A model generated the notes under the pieces. That model had not been told where the DNA came from, did no database searches, and was given only the letters and a program-made list of their open reading frames with translations. From positions 372,001 to 436,000 of the forward strand of contig NZ_CP146242.1 of assembly GCF_037039395.1 (NCBI RefSeq): a stretch of 64,000 bases of DNA, written 5' to 3'. The number at the start of each line of letters is the position of its first letter. The first letter of the stretch is position 1. The position numbers were made by a program, and so were the translations under genes. This DNA comes from Agrobacterium vitis. Its GTDB lineage: Bacteria; Pseudomonadota; Alphaproteobacteria; Rhizobiales; Rhizobiaceae. Shown here in pieces: positions 17,610 through 27,359 of this stretch.

Positions 17610-18350
17610 ATGACGGTTGATCTCACGGGACGGATCGCGCTGGTCACCGGCGCGTCACGCGGCATCGGCTATTTCACCGCGCTGGAACTGGCAAAGGCAG
17701 GCGCGCATGTGATTGCCTGCGCCCGCACCGTCGGGGGCCTGGAAGATCTCGATGACGCCATTACCTCAGCGGGTGGCAGCGCAACCCTGGTGCCGTTCGA
17801 TCTCGCCGACATGGGCGCCATCGATGCCTTGGGCGGATCGATTTTCGAGCGCTGGGGCAAGCTGGATATTCTGGTTGCCAATGCCGGCGTGCTCGGCACG
17901 ATCTCGCCCGTCGCCCATGTCGAGGCCAAGGTGTTTGAAAAGGTGATGACCATCAATGTCACCGCCACCTGGCGGCTGATCCGCTCGATCGATCCGCTGA
18001 TCACCAAATCCGACCAGGGCCGCGCCCTGATCCTGTCCTCCGCTGCACCGCATAAATGCAAGCCGTTCTGGGGCCCCTATTCAGCCTCCAAGGCTGCGGT
18101 GGAAGCCTTGGCGCGCACCTGGGCTGCCGAGAACCAACGCCTGCCGCTCCGCGTCCTCTCGATTGACCCCGGCGCCACCCGCACCGCGATGCGCGCCCAG
18201 GCCATGCCAGGCGAAGACCCTGATACATTGCCGCATCCTTCGGAAGTTGCCAAAGCCCTGTTGCCACTGGTCGGTCCGCAGCAGACGGAAACGGGCAAAC
18301 TGTTTATCGTGCGGGAACAGAAGATCGTCGATTATCCGCCCTACGGCTGA
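17610..18350 (+). CDS. SDR family NAD(P)-dependent oxidoreductase
   Basis: A 246-residue classical short-chain dehydrogenase. The cofactor motif is TGASRGIG near residues 13-20, then ANAG, the catalytic Ser in LILSSAAPH and YSASK near residue 157. The substrate is unknown. A gene of this type follows purF in many Rhizobiaceae, so it belongs to the core backbone. It converges with the glycosyltransferase gene on the opposite strand, 60 bases away. Confidence 0.9.
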   Translation: MTVDLTGRIALVTGASRGIGYFTALELAKAGAHVIACARTVGGLEDLDDAITSAGGSATLVPFDLADMGAIDALGGSIFERWGKLDILVANAGVLGTISPVAHVEAKVFEKVMTINVTATWRLIRSIDPLITKSDQGRALILSSAAPHKCKPFWGPYSASKAAVEALARTWAAENQRLPLRVLSIDPGATRTAMRAQAMPGEDPDTLPHPSEVAKALLPLVGPQQTETGKLFIVREQKIVDYPPYG

Positions 18351-18410
18351 TCGCGATTGCGGACAGCCTGGACGGCATCCTGCGATCTTGAAAAATATTG
18401 AAGTCGATTT

Positions 18411-19492
18411 TTACGGTAAAAGGGGCTCGAACGCTGTGCCCATCAGCGCCACTTTGCTGCGGATGCGCTCGGCTCCCACAGCTCTTTCCGCCGGATTATC
18501 GATCAGGCGGATGATTTCCGCGATCCAGGCGGCCTGATCGTAGGGCAATCGAGGTTGCGCATCATCAGCCTCGGCGCCATAGGCCAGACCTTCCGAAAAT
18601 AGCCCTGCTGCTCCCAGCCGGGCGACATCGATGAATTTGGTGCAGGCGCGGCTATCATTGGCCTCGGACGGCGCCAAGGGCACCAGCATGATATCGACCT
18701 GCGCCCTTCCCGCGTAAACCAGATATTGCGGCCAGGAGACGGGCGCTTTCACCGTTACGCGGTTCATGTCTTTCCAGATCGCGCGCGCCTTCTTGCCCGC
18801 AAACACTTCGAACACAGCCTGGGGCCGTTGCGCCAGCACGGTCTGGATGACCGGCTTCAGGAAGTGATGTTCCGCCACATGCACCCCAGTGGCATGATAG
18901 GCAATTACCACCTTGTCCTGGCTGGCGGCGTCATTCGCTCTGCCATCGGCGTGTAATCGGCGCTCCCAAAGGCTGCTGGGGGAGCTGGTGGCAGTATCCG
19001 GGCCTTCGGTTCGCCAATCGCCTGGAACAATTGCGGTGTGGACAGCCAGAGAATGTCGAGATGGCGGTTCAGGCGCCGCAGCGGATAGAGTGCCCGAAAC
19101 CACAGAAACAGGCTATAGGCGATATCGGCGTCGCGGCTGGAGATCACCGCATTGATGTCGTCATCCAGCAGCAGACCGACGCCCGCAAGCTTGTCGGCAT
19201 GGGTTTCAATCCACCGCAGCAAGGGCCGCGATGCATAGCGACAGATCACCACAAATGCGCCCTCTGGGTCGAGTGCGCCTGCATCAAGCTTTCTGATATC
19301 GTGAACCTGATAGGGAGGCATGCCTTCTGCACTCAGCCGGACAGGCAGATAATAGTCAAACGTGGGGTTTGGAACGCGGCCAAAGACCAGTACCGATTTG
19401 ACCGGACGGCGCGGCGTTCCATCCGCGTGTTCCCGCAGGCGGGGTCGCGGCAAAGCTTGTTCCAGAACCGGCCAGTACCACCGTTTTTTCAT
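18411..19492 (-). pseudogene. glycosyltransferase-like protein, frameshifted
   Basis: Two overlapping minus-strand frames form one protein of about 360 residues. The N-terminal part (19492 down to about 18940) has VLVFGRVPNPTFDYYLPVRL and GVGLLLDDDINAVI. The C-terminal part (about 18955 down to 18411) continues VVIAYHATGVHVAEHHFLKP and ends with a group-1-like segment (FIDVARLGAAGLFSEG). The second frame is offset by a one-base deletion (1,082 bases in total, not divisible by 3) near 18921-18955; no slippery heptamer is visible. The start overlaps the stop of the upstream GT2 gene (ATGA). The family resembles group-1 or CgeB-like transferases; exact activity is unknown. Confidence 0.72.
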
Positions 19493-21477
19493 CGGATACG
19501 GCCACTCCTTGCCGACAGGTCGCGAGGCGCAGCTTCCAGCACGAAATCGCCAGCGCTCAGCGAGCAGTTCGGATTGTAGCAGGGATCATTGTCGATCACG
19601 TCAGCCCAGCGTTCGAACATTACCTTCTCCTCTCCGGCAAAACGCAGCCGCTTTTCGACGGTATCGTCCCGCCCACGTGATACGGATTCACGATGAACAA
19701 GGCGTGCATGAGGCGTCCAGACGATATCGAGACCGGCGTGGCGGAGCTTCAGACAGTAATCGACGTCGTTAAAGGCAACCGGCAAATTCGCTTCATCCAT
19801 GCCACCCACCTGCAACCAATGGCTCTTGCGGGTCAAGAGGCAGGCCGCCGTGACGGCGGAAACATGGCGGCGCTGCGCAAGCAGGCCGTGATCCTCGCCA
19901 CCGTCGGGGTCATGAAAGTGGAAGCTGTGGCGGGCGATAGAGCCCGCCCCCAGCGTGACACCGGCATGTTGCACAAAACCGTCAGGATAAAGCAACAGCG
20001 CGCCAACCGCACCGACCTGAGGATCGTTCAACTCGGCATTCATCTCTCCCAGCCAGTCGCGGTCCAGAGGCTCGACATCGTTGTTGAGCAGCAGGATCCG
20101 TTCATGCCGGGCCTGATCGACGCCGAGATTGCAGGCTCTGGAGAAATTGAAGGTGCCGGGCATCGGCAAGCGCCGCACATGGCCCTCCGCCTCGATCCTG
20201 TCGAGGAGAATGCGCGTCGCGTCCTCCTTGCTGTCATTATCGATGACGATAATGTCCAACTCGCCGCGATCGGTGCGGCCCAGCAGGCCGTCGAGACAGG
20301 CGGAGAGAAGATCCGCCCGGTCCCGGGTCGGAATGATCACGGTGACAGGGGGGCGGTAGCTGCCCTGCTGAAGCAAGGGCCGCGATGGCATAAAAGCCGG
20401 TCGTGGAGAGGACCGGTGAACCAGAACGCGGGGCAGATGAAGAATGTCCCCCGCTGCCGCCGCCTGGATGACGAGTTGGTTCGCATCGACATTGGCGACA
20501 TCGACAGGGCGCGGCAGGCAGGCCGTGCGTAAGAGAACGCAATCCATCGGCAGCCAGCCGGTTTGCACCAAGGGCAGGTTCCAGGCCGGTTTGAACAACG
20601 GCACGGCAGGTCCGCCCTTGCGGGTAGTCTGGTCCTCGTCGCAATAGACCCCCGCCGCCTCTGGGTGGCGGATCAGGCAATCCACCATCCATTGCAGCGC
20701 CAATGGCGATAAGGTGACACCCGCAGGCACCAGCAACCAGAACAGATCCTTCTGCGTCGCGCGGTTTGTTAGGCCACCGGGCAGGTCTTCCAGACCCAGG
20801 CATTCAACTGGACGATAAGTCTGCCAATCCAGGCTTTTGCGGGTGACGGCCCGCCCCTTATCCGCTCCCGTAATGCTGACCAAAACGGGAGGCGCCAAGC
20901 TACCGGCGATAGGTGGTGGTCTGTCGGTATCGTCGCGCAGCCGAAGCCAGTCACGATAGCGGGGAGACGATAAAGCCTCGAAATACCGGAGGAACCGGAA
21001 CGTCGCGCCTTTGACGTTTCGCGCCGCCAGCAAGCGGAGCAAGGTCTGCACGGTATGGGGCCAGCGGATCAGCACCCGCAGAACGGCTTCGGCGATGGAC
21101 AGCGTGCGGATCGTGACAGTCGGCTGCCGCCCCGCAACGGGCTCATCCTTTGCCGGTGGGGCCATGACCGTGCCAACAAGTGTGATGGCGTCCAGATCGT
21201 CAGGCATCCACCCCAGAAAGCGTCCGGTTTTGTTGACGATCAGCGATCGCTTGAGAATGGCAGGGACCCGACCGGGACGATGAAGCAAGAGACGCGGCGA
21301 CGGTCCAAGACAACCATCGGGATCATCAACTGAAATCATCACCGGCTTATCGGCCAGATGGCGGGCAGCCGGACCCTGCGCGGCGCATACCTGCGCCAGC
21401 CCAGCCGAATCCTGTCCATCAAGCACACTGGTCTTCAACGCATTACACCACCGATAAGACCGTTGGATGCGCTCCAC
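19489..21477 (-). CDS. large glycosyltransferase family 2 protein
   Basis: A 662-residue protein if the GTG at 21477 is used; an ATG at 21339 (616 residues) is a fair alternative and neither has a strong Shine-Dalgarno. The first ~370 residues are poorly recognisable with a degenerate GT-A-like portion (VYCDEDQ). The C-terminal half is a clear GT2 domain: PPVTVIIPTRDRADLLSACL, DIIVIDNDS, RILLLNNDVEPLD as the DXD-like site, and LPVAFNDVDYCLKLRHAGLD. It resembles rhamnosyl or O-antigen/EPS transferases. It is downstream of the rfb genes and coupled to the next transferase. Confidence 0.85.
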   Translation of the reverse strand: MERIQRSYRWCNALKTSVLDGQDSAGLAQVCAAQGPAARHLADKPVMISVDDPDGCLGPSPRLLLHRPGRVPAILKRSLIVNKTGRFLGWMPDDLDAITLVGTVMAPPAKDEPVAGRQPTVTIRTLSIAEAVLRVLIRWPHTVQTLLRLLAARNVKGATFRFLRYFEALSSPRYRDWLRLRDDTDRPPPIAGSLAPPVLVSITGADKGRAVTRKSLDWQTYRPVECLGLEDLPGGLTNRATQKDLFWLLVPAGVTLSPLALQWMVDCLIRHPEAAGVYCDEDQTTRKGGPAVPLFKPAWNLPLVQTGWLPMDCVLLRTACLPRPVDVANVDANQLVIQAAAAGDILHLPRVLVHRSSPRPAFMPSRPLLQQGSYRPPVTVIIPTRDRADLLSACLDGLLGRTDRGELDIIVIDNDSKEDATRILLDRIEAEGHVRRLPMPGTFNFSRACNLGVDQARHERILLLNNDVEPLDRDWLGEMNAELNDPQVGAVGALLLYPDGFVQHAGVTLGAGSIARHSFHFHDPDGGEDHGLLAQRRHVSAVTAACLLTRKSHWLQVGGMDEANLPVAFNDVDYCLKLRHAGLDIVWTPHARLVHRESVSRGRDDTVEKRLRFAGEEKVMFERWADVIDNDPCYNPNCSLSAGDFVLEAAPRDLSARSGRIR

Positions 21478-21616
21478 AGCCGATACAATATTTCACCGGG
21501 CCTCACTTTTGAAACGCCAACACCGACCGCAACGAGACCTTCGCTGGCATTTTACCGCATAAACCTTAAATCAAAGTCGATTTGAGGAAAAAATTATGCA
21601 GCATATATAAACTGTT

Positions 21617-21650
21617 ACAGCGCCACACCTTCTCAGGTGCGTGGCGCTGT
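21617..21650 (-). terminator. hairpin after rfbA, likely terminator
   Basis: A 10-bp perfect stem (ACAGCGCCAC at 21617-21626 with 21641-21650) encloses a second 4-bp stem ACCT/AGGT. It lies 30 bases after the rfbA stop on the minus strand. The following bases (AACAGTTTATATA) are only weakly T-rich, so it may be partial. Confidence 0.65.
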
Positions 21651-21679
21651 ATTGCAGATACGCGTTCGGTTTAAAAGCG

Positions 21680-22543
21680 TCAGAGCACTTTTTTCAGCAG
21701 ATATTGCCCATAGGCGCTCTTGCCATATTGCAGGCCGAGCGTCTCCAACTGCTGGGCGTCGATGAAGCCGAGCCGATAGGCTATCTCTTCCGGGCAGGAG
21801 ATCTTGAAGCCCTGGCGGCGTTCCAGCGTGGCGACGAATTCCGAGGCATCCAGCAGACTGTCGGGGGTCCCGGTATCCAGCCATGCATAACCACGGCTCA
21901 TCTTTTCGACACTGAGCCGGCCCCGTTCGAGATAGACCCGGTTGACGTCGGTGATTTCCAGCTCGCCGCGCGCCGATGGCTTAAGGTTTGCGGCAATATC
22001 CACGACATCCTTGTCGTAGAAGTAAAGCCCGGTCACGGCCCAGCTCGAGCGCGGTACCTGAGGCTTTTCCTCGATCGAAACCGCCTTCATGTCCTTGTCG
22101 AATTCCACCACGCCATAGCGTTCCGGATCGTTGACGTGATAGGCAAACACGGTTGCCCCGTCATTGCGGGCCACAGCACTTCTGAACAGGTCGTTGATGC
22201 CGTGACCGTAGAAGATATTGTCCCCCAGAATGAGGCAGGACGGGCTGGAGCCGACGAAATCCGCGCCGATAATATAGGCCTGAGCCAGGCCATCCGGCGT
22301 CGGCTGCTCGGCATAGGTCAGCGAAATCCCCCATTTCGACCCATCACCCAGCAGGCTTTGAAAATTCGGCAGATCCTTCGGCGTCGAAATGATCAGGATA
22401 TCGCGAATCCCGGCCAGCATCAGTGTCGAGAGCGGATAATAGATCATCGGCTTGTCATAGACAGGCATGAGCTGCTTGGAGGTGACTAGCGTCATGGGAT
22501 GCAGGCGGGTGCCGCTGCCACCGGCTAGAATGATACCCTTCAT
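21680..22543 (-). CDS. rfbA: glucose-1-phosphate thymidylyltransferase
   Basis: A 287-residue RmlA. The nucleotide-binding signature [11 protein letters not shown] is at residues 8-18; [31 protein letters not shown] and [16 protein letters not shown] follow. It activates glucose-1-phosphate with dTTP in the first step of dTDP-L-rhamnose synthesis. It is the last of four rfb genes read in the order rfbC-rfbB-rfbD-rfbA; a 77-base gap separates it from rfbD. Confidence 0.95.
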   Translation of the reverse strand: MKGIILAGGSGTRLHPMTLVTSKQLMPVYDKPMIYYPLSTLMLAGIRDILIISTPKDLPNFQSLLGDGSKWGISLTYAEQPTPDGLAQAYIIGADFVGSSPSCLILGDNIFYGHGINDLFRSAVARNDGATVFAYHVNDPERYGVVEFDKDMKAVSIEEKPQVPRSSWAVTGLYFYDKDVVDIAANLKPSARGELEITDVNRVYLERGRLSVEKMSRGYAWLDTGTPDSLLDASEFVATLERRQGFKISCPEEIAYRLGFIDAQQLETLGLQYGKSAYGQYLLKKVL

Positions 22544-22620
22544 TTATAAAACTCCTGACACGTCATTTGTGTTCGTTGTCTTTTGAGGAAAGCCGGCGAC
22601 CATCGTTGCCCAGACAAACT

Positions 22621-23526
22621 CTAAACTGCCGCTGGCCGCCGTAACCGATCAATGACCAGTTCCGTCGACACGCGCCAATCGGGGATATCGATAGCATGAA
22701 CCCTGGCCAGTTTGGCGCAATCCAGCCGGGAATTCGCAGGCCGTTTGGCGGGCGTCGGGTAGGCGCTGGCCGGGATCGGATTGACTTTGGCCGAGGGGCC
22801 GTTTTGGTCAGCAGACAGCCTGAAAATTTCAGCTGCAAACTCCGCCCAGCTCGCCTCTCCTGATCCCGTCATATGGAATGTGCCGCGCAGATCGGCGTCC
22901 TTGGACGACAGCAGGTTTTCGGCAACTTTCAGCACCGCATCGGCAATATCGAGCGCCGAGGTCGGATTGCCGATCTGGTCGGCCACTACGCCCAGTTCAT
23001 CGCGGGTTTCGGCCAGCCGCAACATGGTCAGCAGAAAATTCTTGCCGAACGGGCTATAAACCCAGGCGGTGCGCAGGATCGCGTGGTTGTCGGTTTGCGC
23101 CGCCACCCGGCGCTCGCCTTCCAGCTTGCTGCGGCCATAGACGCCAAGCGGCGCAACCGGATCGGCCTCGTTATAGGGCGAAGCCTTGCTGCCATCGAAG
23201 ACATAATCGGTCGAGATATGGATGATCGGGATATCCAGCGCCTTGGCAACCCGCGCCAATTCCCCCGGCCCTTCGCCATTGACCGTGAAGGCTGCGGCCT
23301 CGTCGGTTTCGGCCTGATCGACTGCGGTATAAGCGGCAGCCGAAATAATCAGGTCGGGCTGAGCGGCACGCACAGCCGCTTCAATCGTCGAGGGATCGGC
23401 CAGATCGAGCTGCGGCCGCCCCAGGGCGACCAGGTCAAGATCCTTGCGATCGCTGGCTTTCTCAAGCAGTGACTGCACGACCTGCCCGGCCAGGCCAGTC
23501 ACCAGATAGCGCTTCACGCCGCTCAT
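22621..23526 (-). CDS. rfbD: dTDP-4-dehydrorhamnose reductase
   Basis: A 301-residue RmlD-type [17 protein letters not shown] at the N-terminus, [18 protein letters not shown], and an YGRSKLEGE motif with catalytic Tyr and Lys. It performs the NADPH-dependent last step to dTDP-L-rhamnose. The start overlaps the rfbB stop by 4 bases, so the two are translationally coupled. Confidence 0.94.
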   Translation of the reverse strand: MSGVKRYLVTGLAGQVVQSLLEKASDRKDLDLVALGRPQLDLADPSTIEAAVRAAQPDLIISAAAYTAVDQAETDEAAAFTVNGEGPGELARVAKALDIPIIHISTDYVFDGSKASPYNEADPVAPLGVYGRSKLEGERRVAAQTDNHAILRTAWVYSPFGKNFLLTMLRLAETRDELGVVADQIGNPTSALDIADAVLKVAENLLSSKDADLRGTFHMTGSGEASWAEFAAEIFRLSADQNGPSAKVNPIPASAYPTPAKRPANSRLDCAKLARVHAIDIPDWRVSTELVIDRLRRPAAV

Positions 23527-24578
23527 TTCGCGGCTTTCAGCAGGCCAAGACGGCTGCCATCATAGCCCTGGCGCAACGGCTCCCACCACCAGCGGTTTTC
23601 GAGATACCATTTCACGGTCTTTTCGATGCCGGTCTCGAAAGTTTCCTGGGCCTTCCAGCCGAGTTCGGTTTCCAGCCGCGTCGCGTCGATGGCATAACGG
23701 GCGTCGTGGCCGGGACGGTCGGTCACATATTGGATCAGCGCGTCATGCGGTGCGCCCGACGGATGCAGTCCATCCATCAGCGCGCAGACGCGGTTGACGA
23801 CATCGATATTGCGTCGCTCATTGCGTCCGCCGACATTATAGGTTTCGCCGATCTGACCACGTTCAGCGATGATATCAAGCGCCCTTGCATGGTCTTCGAC
23901 GTAAAGCCAATCGCGGATATTGGCGCCATTGCCGTAAACCGGCAGAGGCTTGCCTTCCATGGCGTTGATGATCATCAGCGGAATGAGCTTTTCCGGGAAA
24001 TGGAAGGGGCCGTAATTGTTGGAGCAATTCGACACCACCACCGGCAGGCCATAGGTGCGCGCCCAGGCCTTGGCGAGATGATCGGAGGCCGCTTTCGAGG
24101 CTGAGTAGGGAGAGCTCGGATCATAAGGGGTGGTTTCGGTAAACAGACCCTCATCGCCCAGCGATCCATAGACTTCGTCGGTCGAGACATGCAGGAAGCG
24201 GAAACCGTCCTTGCTCGAACCTTCCAGCCCCTGCCAATAGGCGCGGGCGCATTCCAGCATGGTGAACGTGCCGAGCACATTGGTCTCGACGAAATCCTTC
24301 GCCCCGGTAATCGAGCGGTCGACATGGCTTTCGGCGGCCAGATGCATGACACGATCAGGCTTGAAGCTTGCAAAAGCCGAAGCAATCGCCTGGCCGTCGC
24401 AGATATCGGCCTGAAGGAACCGGTAAAGCGGATTTGCCTCGACCGATTTCAGCGAGGTCAAGGTGCCGGCATAGGTCAGCTTGTCGACATTCAGGACGTC
24501 ATAGCCTTTTTCAAGCACCAGATGCCGCACGACGGCCGATCCGATAAAGCCGGCGCCGCCGGTTACAAGTACGCGCAT
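23523..24578 (-). CDS. rfbB: dTDP-glucose 4,6-dehydratase
   Basis: A 351-residue Rml[29 protein letters not shown], the active-site [12 protein letters not shown], and [15 protein letters not shown] with Tyr-x3-Lys. [17 protein letters not shown] is also conserved. It converts dTDP-glucose to dTDP-4-keto-6-deoxyglucose. It lies 53 bases after rfbC. Confidence 0.95.
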   Translation of the reverse strand: MRVLVTGGAGFIGSAVVRHLVLEKGYDVLNVDKLTYAGTLTSLKSVEANPLYRFLQADICDGQAIASAFASFKPDRVMHLAAESHVDRSITGAKDFVETNVLGTFTMLECARAYWQGLEGSSKDGFRFLHVSTDEVYGSLGDEGLFTETTPYDPSSPYSASKAASDHLAKAWARTYGLPVVVSNCSNNYGPFHFPEKLIPLMIINAMEGKPLPVYGNGANIRDWLYVEDHARALDIIAERGQIGETYNVGGRNERRNIDVVNRVCALMDGLHPSGAPHDALIQYVTDRPGHDARYAIDATRLETELGWKAQETFETGIEKTVKWYLENRWWWEPLRQGYDGSRLGLLKAAK

Positions 24579-24631
24579 GATTTTCGATATCCCCTAGCGT
24601 TCATAGAGCTGAATGGCAAAAGCAGAGGCGC

Positions 24632-25195
24632 TTAAGGCCGATAGACGAAATTCGTCTCGAGTTCACTCAGCTTTGGCTGCTTCTTGTCCTTGTCAGACAG
24701 GATGGCGTTGTCTTCCGTCACCGGCCAGTCGATCGCCAGCGCCGGATCGTTCCACAACAGGCCCCGGTCATGATCCGGGCTATAATAATCCGTCACCTTG
24801 TAGCTGATCACGGTATTGGGCTGCAATGTGCAGAAGCCATGGGCAAAACCCGGCGGCACCCAAAGCTGGCAGCCATTTTCAGCAGTCAGTTCGGCTTTCA
24901 CCATCTGGCCATAGGTCGGCGAGCCCTGGCGAATATCGACAGCGACATCCAGCAAGGCGCCAGCCGCACAGGAAACGAGCTTGCCCTGCGCCCTCGGGTC
25001 CAACTGGAAATGCAGGCCGCGAACCGTACCAACCTCTGCCGAAAACGACTTATTGTCCTGAACGAAGGTGAAAGATCCCACTTCGCTTTCAAACAGGCTG
25101 GCCCGGAAGGTTTCCATGAAATAGCCGCGCGCATCCCCAAACCGCTTTGGAGTGATCAGAAAAACGCCCGACAGCTTCGTTTCTTCAAACTGCAT
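24632..25195 (-). CDS. rfbC: dTDP-4-dehydrorhamnose 3,5-epimerase
   Basis: A 187-residue cupin-fold epimerase: FGDARGYFMETFR, QDNKSFSAEVGTVRGLHFQ with the catalytic His of the RGLHFQ motif, DVAVDIRQGSPTYG and WVPPGFAHGFCTL. It is the first gene of the rfb operon. The 184 bases upstream (25196-25379) should carry the operon promoter unless transcription continues from the GH28 gene. Confidence 0.95.
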   Translation of the reverse strand: MQFEETKLSGVFLITPKRFGDARGYFMETFRASLFESEVGSFTFVQDNKSFSAEVGTVRGLHFQLDPRAQGKLVSCAAGALLDVAVDIRQGSPTYGQMVKAELTAENGCQLWVPPGFAHGFCTLQPNTVISYKVTDYYSPDHDRGLLWNDPALAIDWPVTEDNAILSDKDKKQPKLSELETNFVYRP

Positions 25196-25379
25196 TCTTA
25201 TCCCTTTGAATTAAGCCCCTCGCGCAGTTAACAATCTCGATCTATCAGAGCAAGAAAAATGCTAGGTGCCCACCGTCTTAACCGGAAGATTATGACGTTA
25301 TTCGGACAGTTCTCTACGATCATCTGCCACCATTGCAGGCAAGCGTCTGCCATTTATGTCTTTTTACGACACTATCCGT

Positions 25380-27014
25380 TCAGAACGGTGCGCCCTCCAC
25401 AAAGCTTGAGAACGGCACGAAGGCCGACGAGCAATCGAGCGGCGGAACCGGATCTTCCTCACTGGCATCCACGAGATTGACATTTTTCACCCGGCGCGCT
25501 GGATCTGCCTTCAGAAGATCGGCAAAGCTGACCGAGCCAGGCCCCAGCGTGACATGGGCATTGAGCGGCGGATCTTTTGCCGCCGGATCGGCAGATCCGA
25601 CCAGAAGCGGCTGAGGGCCATCGAACTGCACCGTGTCAAGGAAGAGGCCGAGCGGCTGATAATGCGCATCGTCCTTGATACCACGCAGAACCACATGGCC
25701 GCCGCTGCCGGTCGTGCTGCCCGTGTAGCGCATGTTGCGCACTGTGATGCCGGAAAAATCCGGGATGCGGTCGCCGGTTTTGTCCGAGTAGCGGGTATCG
25801 AACACCAAGGGGAAGGCAACATTGCGCATGCAGACATCTTCATACAGCACATTCGTGACCTTACCGCCGCGCGACGTATCCGACTTTATCCGCAGGCCAT
25901 TGCCGTTCGGGCTGTCATGGCCGTCCATCACCAGATCGTAGACATGGATACCGTCCACGCCGGAATCGGTCTCGGAGCCAATCGACATCCCGTGGCCGTA
26001 ATAGAACCGGTTATGGGCAAAGGTCATACGCGTCGACGGTTTGTCGCCGCCGGCCTTGATCGCCACGTGATCGTCGCCAGTGCTGATCGCGCTGTAGGCG
26101 AGCACGACTTTCGAGGACTGACCCGGGTCGAACCCATCGGTATTCTTGACCGTATCAGGCGTGAAACAGGTGGCGGGCGTTAGCTTGTCAGGCGTGGTCT
26201 CCGGCGGGCAGGCATAATCCGGGCGGGTATAGACGGCACTGGGGCTGAGGATCTTTATCCCCCAGGCGGTCAGGCCCGTCACACCATTGCTCGCCACATG
26301 AAAATTCGGGCTGTTCAACAGGGTGATCCGATGCAGAGTAAAATCCTCGCCGCCATCGATTTCCATCAGCCGGAACACATGCTGGATCAGGCCCTGCTTG
26401 GATTGCCACGCCACATCCCACCAGGATCGCTTACCGGCATTGTCGCCGGACAGCAGCAGCGAGCCGCCGCGCCCATCGATTTTTCCTTCGCCAACGATTC
26501 CGCTGCCTTTGGTGTCCTTGGCCGCAATCAGCGGCTTGCAGGTCTTGGCGGATGAGGTATTGGCCGTGCCGCAATCGCCAGCACCGCTGTCGTAATCCTT
26601 GGGATCGCGGGAGGCAAACAGCGTCACCCCCTTGTCGATCCACAGCACGACGCCACTCTTCAAACTTAGCGGTCCGCTCAAAAACGCATCCTGACCCTCA
26701 CCGCCAGGCACCAGCTTGACGGCGCCGCTGGCGCAGCCGTCAATGGCAGCCTGCAAGCGCATCTGGTCTGGATGAGGAGCCTTGCCATCGGCATCGACAT
26801 GGTCGAGGGAACCGTCCTTAGCTGTCAGGCCAGCCGTCAATGTCGCGCAGAGGTTGGAGGGAGCCTCCGGCACGGTCACCGACCCCCATTGGGTGGCAAC
26901 AGCCGGCTCCGCCGCCCAGACCGCAGCAGGCGCCAGAGCGCAGAAAGCCACCGCGCCAAGCAACCGGCCAACGGCAGACTGTGGAAACAGGCGGGCAAAA
27001 ACAGGTCCGGGCAT
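25380..27014 (-). CDS. secreted glycoside hydrolase family 28 (polygalacturonase-like)
   Basis: A 544-residue right-handed beta-helix enzyme. All four GH28 signatures are visible: NTDGFDPG, STGDDHVAIKAG with the two catalytic aspartates, YYGHGMSIGSET, and RIKSD. It probably cleaves alpha-galacturonosyl or related linkages in pectin or an acidic polysaccharide. The ATG at 27014 is best supported, because AAGGA lies 7 bases upstream and it opens a signal peptide (MPGPVFARLFPQ... AAVWA-AEP). In-frame codons further upstream add charged, non-signal sequence. It lies upstream of the rfb operon on the same strand. Confidence 0.87.
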   Translation of the reverse strand: MPGPVFARLFPQSAVGRLLGAVAFCALAPAAVWAAEPAVATQWGSVTVPEAPSNLCATLTAGLTAKDGSLDHVDADGKAPHPDQMRLQAAIDGCASGAVKLVPGGEGQDAFLSGPLSLKSGVVLWIDKGVTLFASRDPKDYDSGAGDCGTANTSSAKTCKPLIAAKDTKGSGIVGEGKIDGRGGSLLLSGDNAGKRSWWDVAWQSKQGLIQHVFRLMEIDGGEDFTLHRITLLNSPNFHVASNGVTGLTAWGIKILSPSAVYTRPDYACPPETTPDKLTPATCFTPDTVKNTDGFDPGQSSKVVLAYSAISTGDDHVAIKAGGDKPSTRMTFAHNRFYYGHGMSIGSETDSGVDGIHVYDLVMDGHDSPNGNGLRIKSDTSRGGKVTNVLYEDVCMRNVAFPLVFDTRYSDKTGDRIPDFSGITVRNMRYTGSTTGSGGHVVLRGIKDDAHYQPLGLFLDTVQFDGPQPLLVGSADPAAKDPPLNAHVTLGPGSVSFADLLKADPARRVKNVNLVDASEEDPVPPLDCSSAFVPFSSFVEGAPF

Positions 27015-27359
27015 AGGCTTATCCTTCAGCGGCGTCATGCAAAACAACAGTTCGCGCACCTTCTTCAAACCGGTGAATGTCCCAAAATCAAGGCCGCTCC
27101 ATGCTCTGCGCATCCAGATAAAGCAAAAATTTTTCGCGTGGACGTAAAAACCAGCAGCAGCCGACCTCAAGGCGCAAAAATCCGTTGACCAAAAACCGGG
27201 GTCGCGTCATAAAGCCAACCATGAAAACGAGCACCTGCACCATCTGCTGGATCATTATTCGCTAGCGCATTCGCTGGCCCGGCCGTTTTCGTCTCTTGCA
27301 AAAGTCCCAGATGACAAACGCTCCGGTCCAGCCGGTTATCATTACGTCTGGAGACTGCC
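27015..27359. other. intergenic region between divergent GH28 and cysS genes
   Basis: 345 bases with no credible gene. It should hold the divergent promoters of the GH28 gene (minus) and cysS (plus). I see no clear operator or riboswitch. Confidence 0.5.

Noticed and set aside
18905..18960. Programmed frameshift joining the two glycosyltransferase halves
   Set aside because: No slippery heptamer or stop-codon context for recoding was found in the overlap; a simple deletion is more likely.
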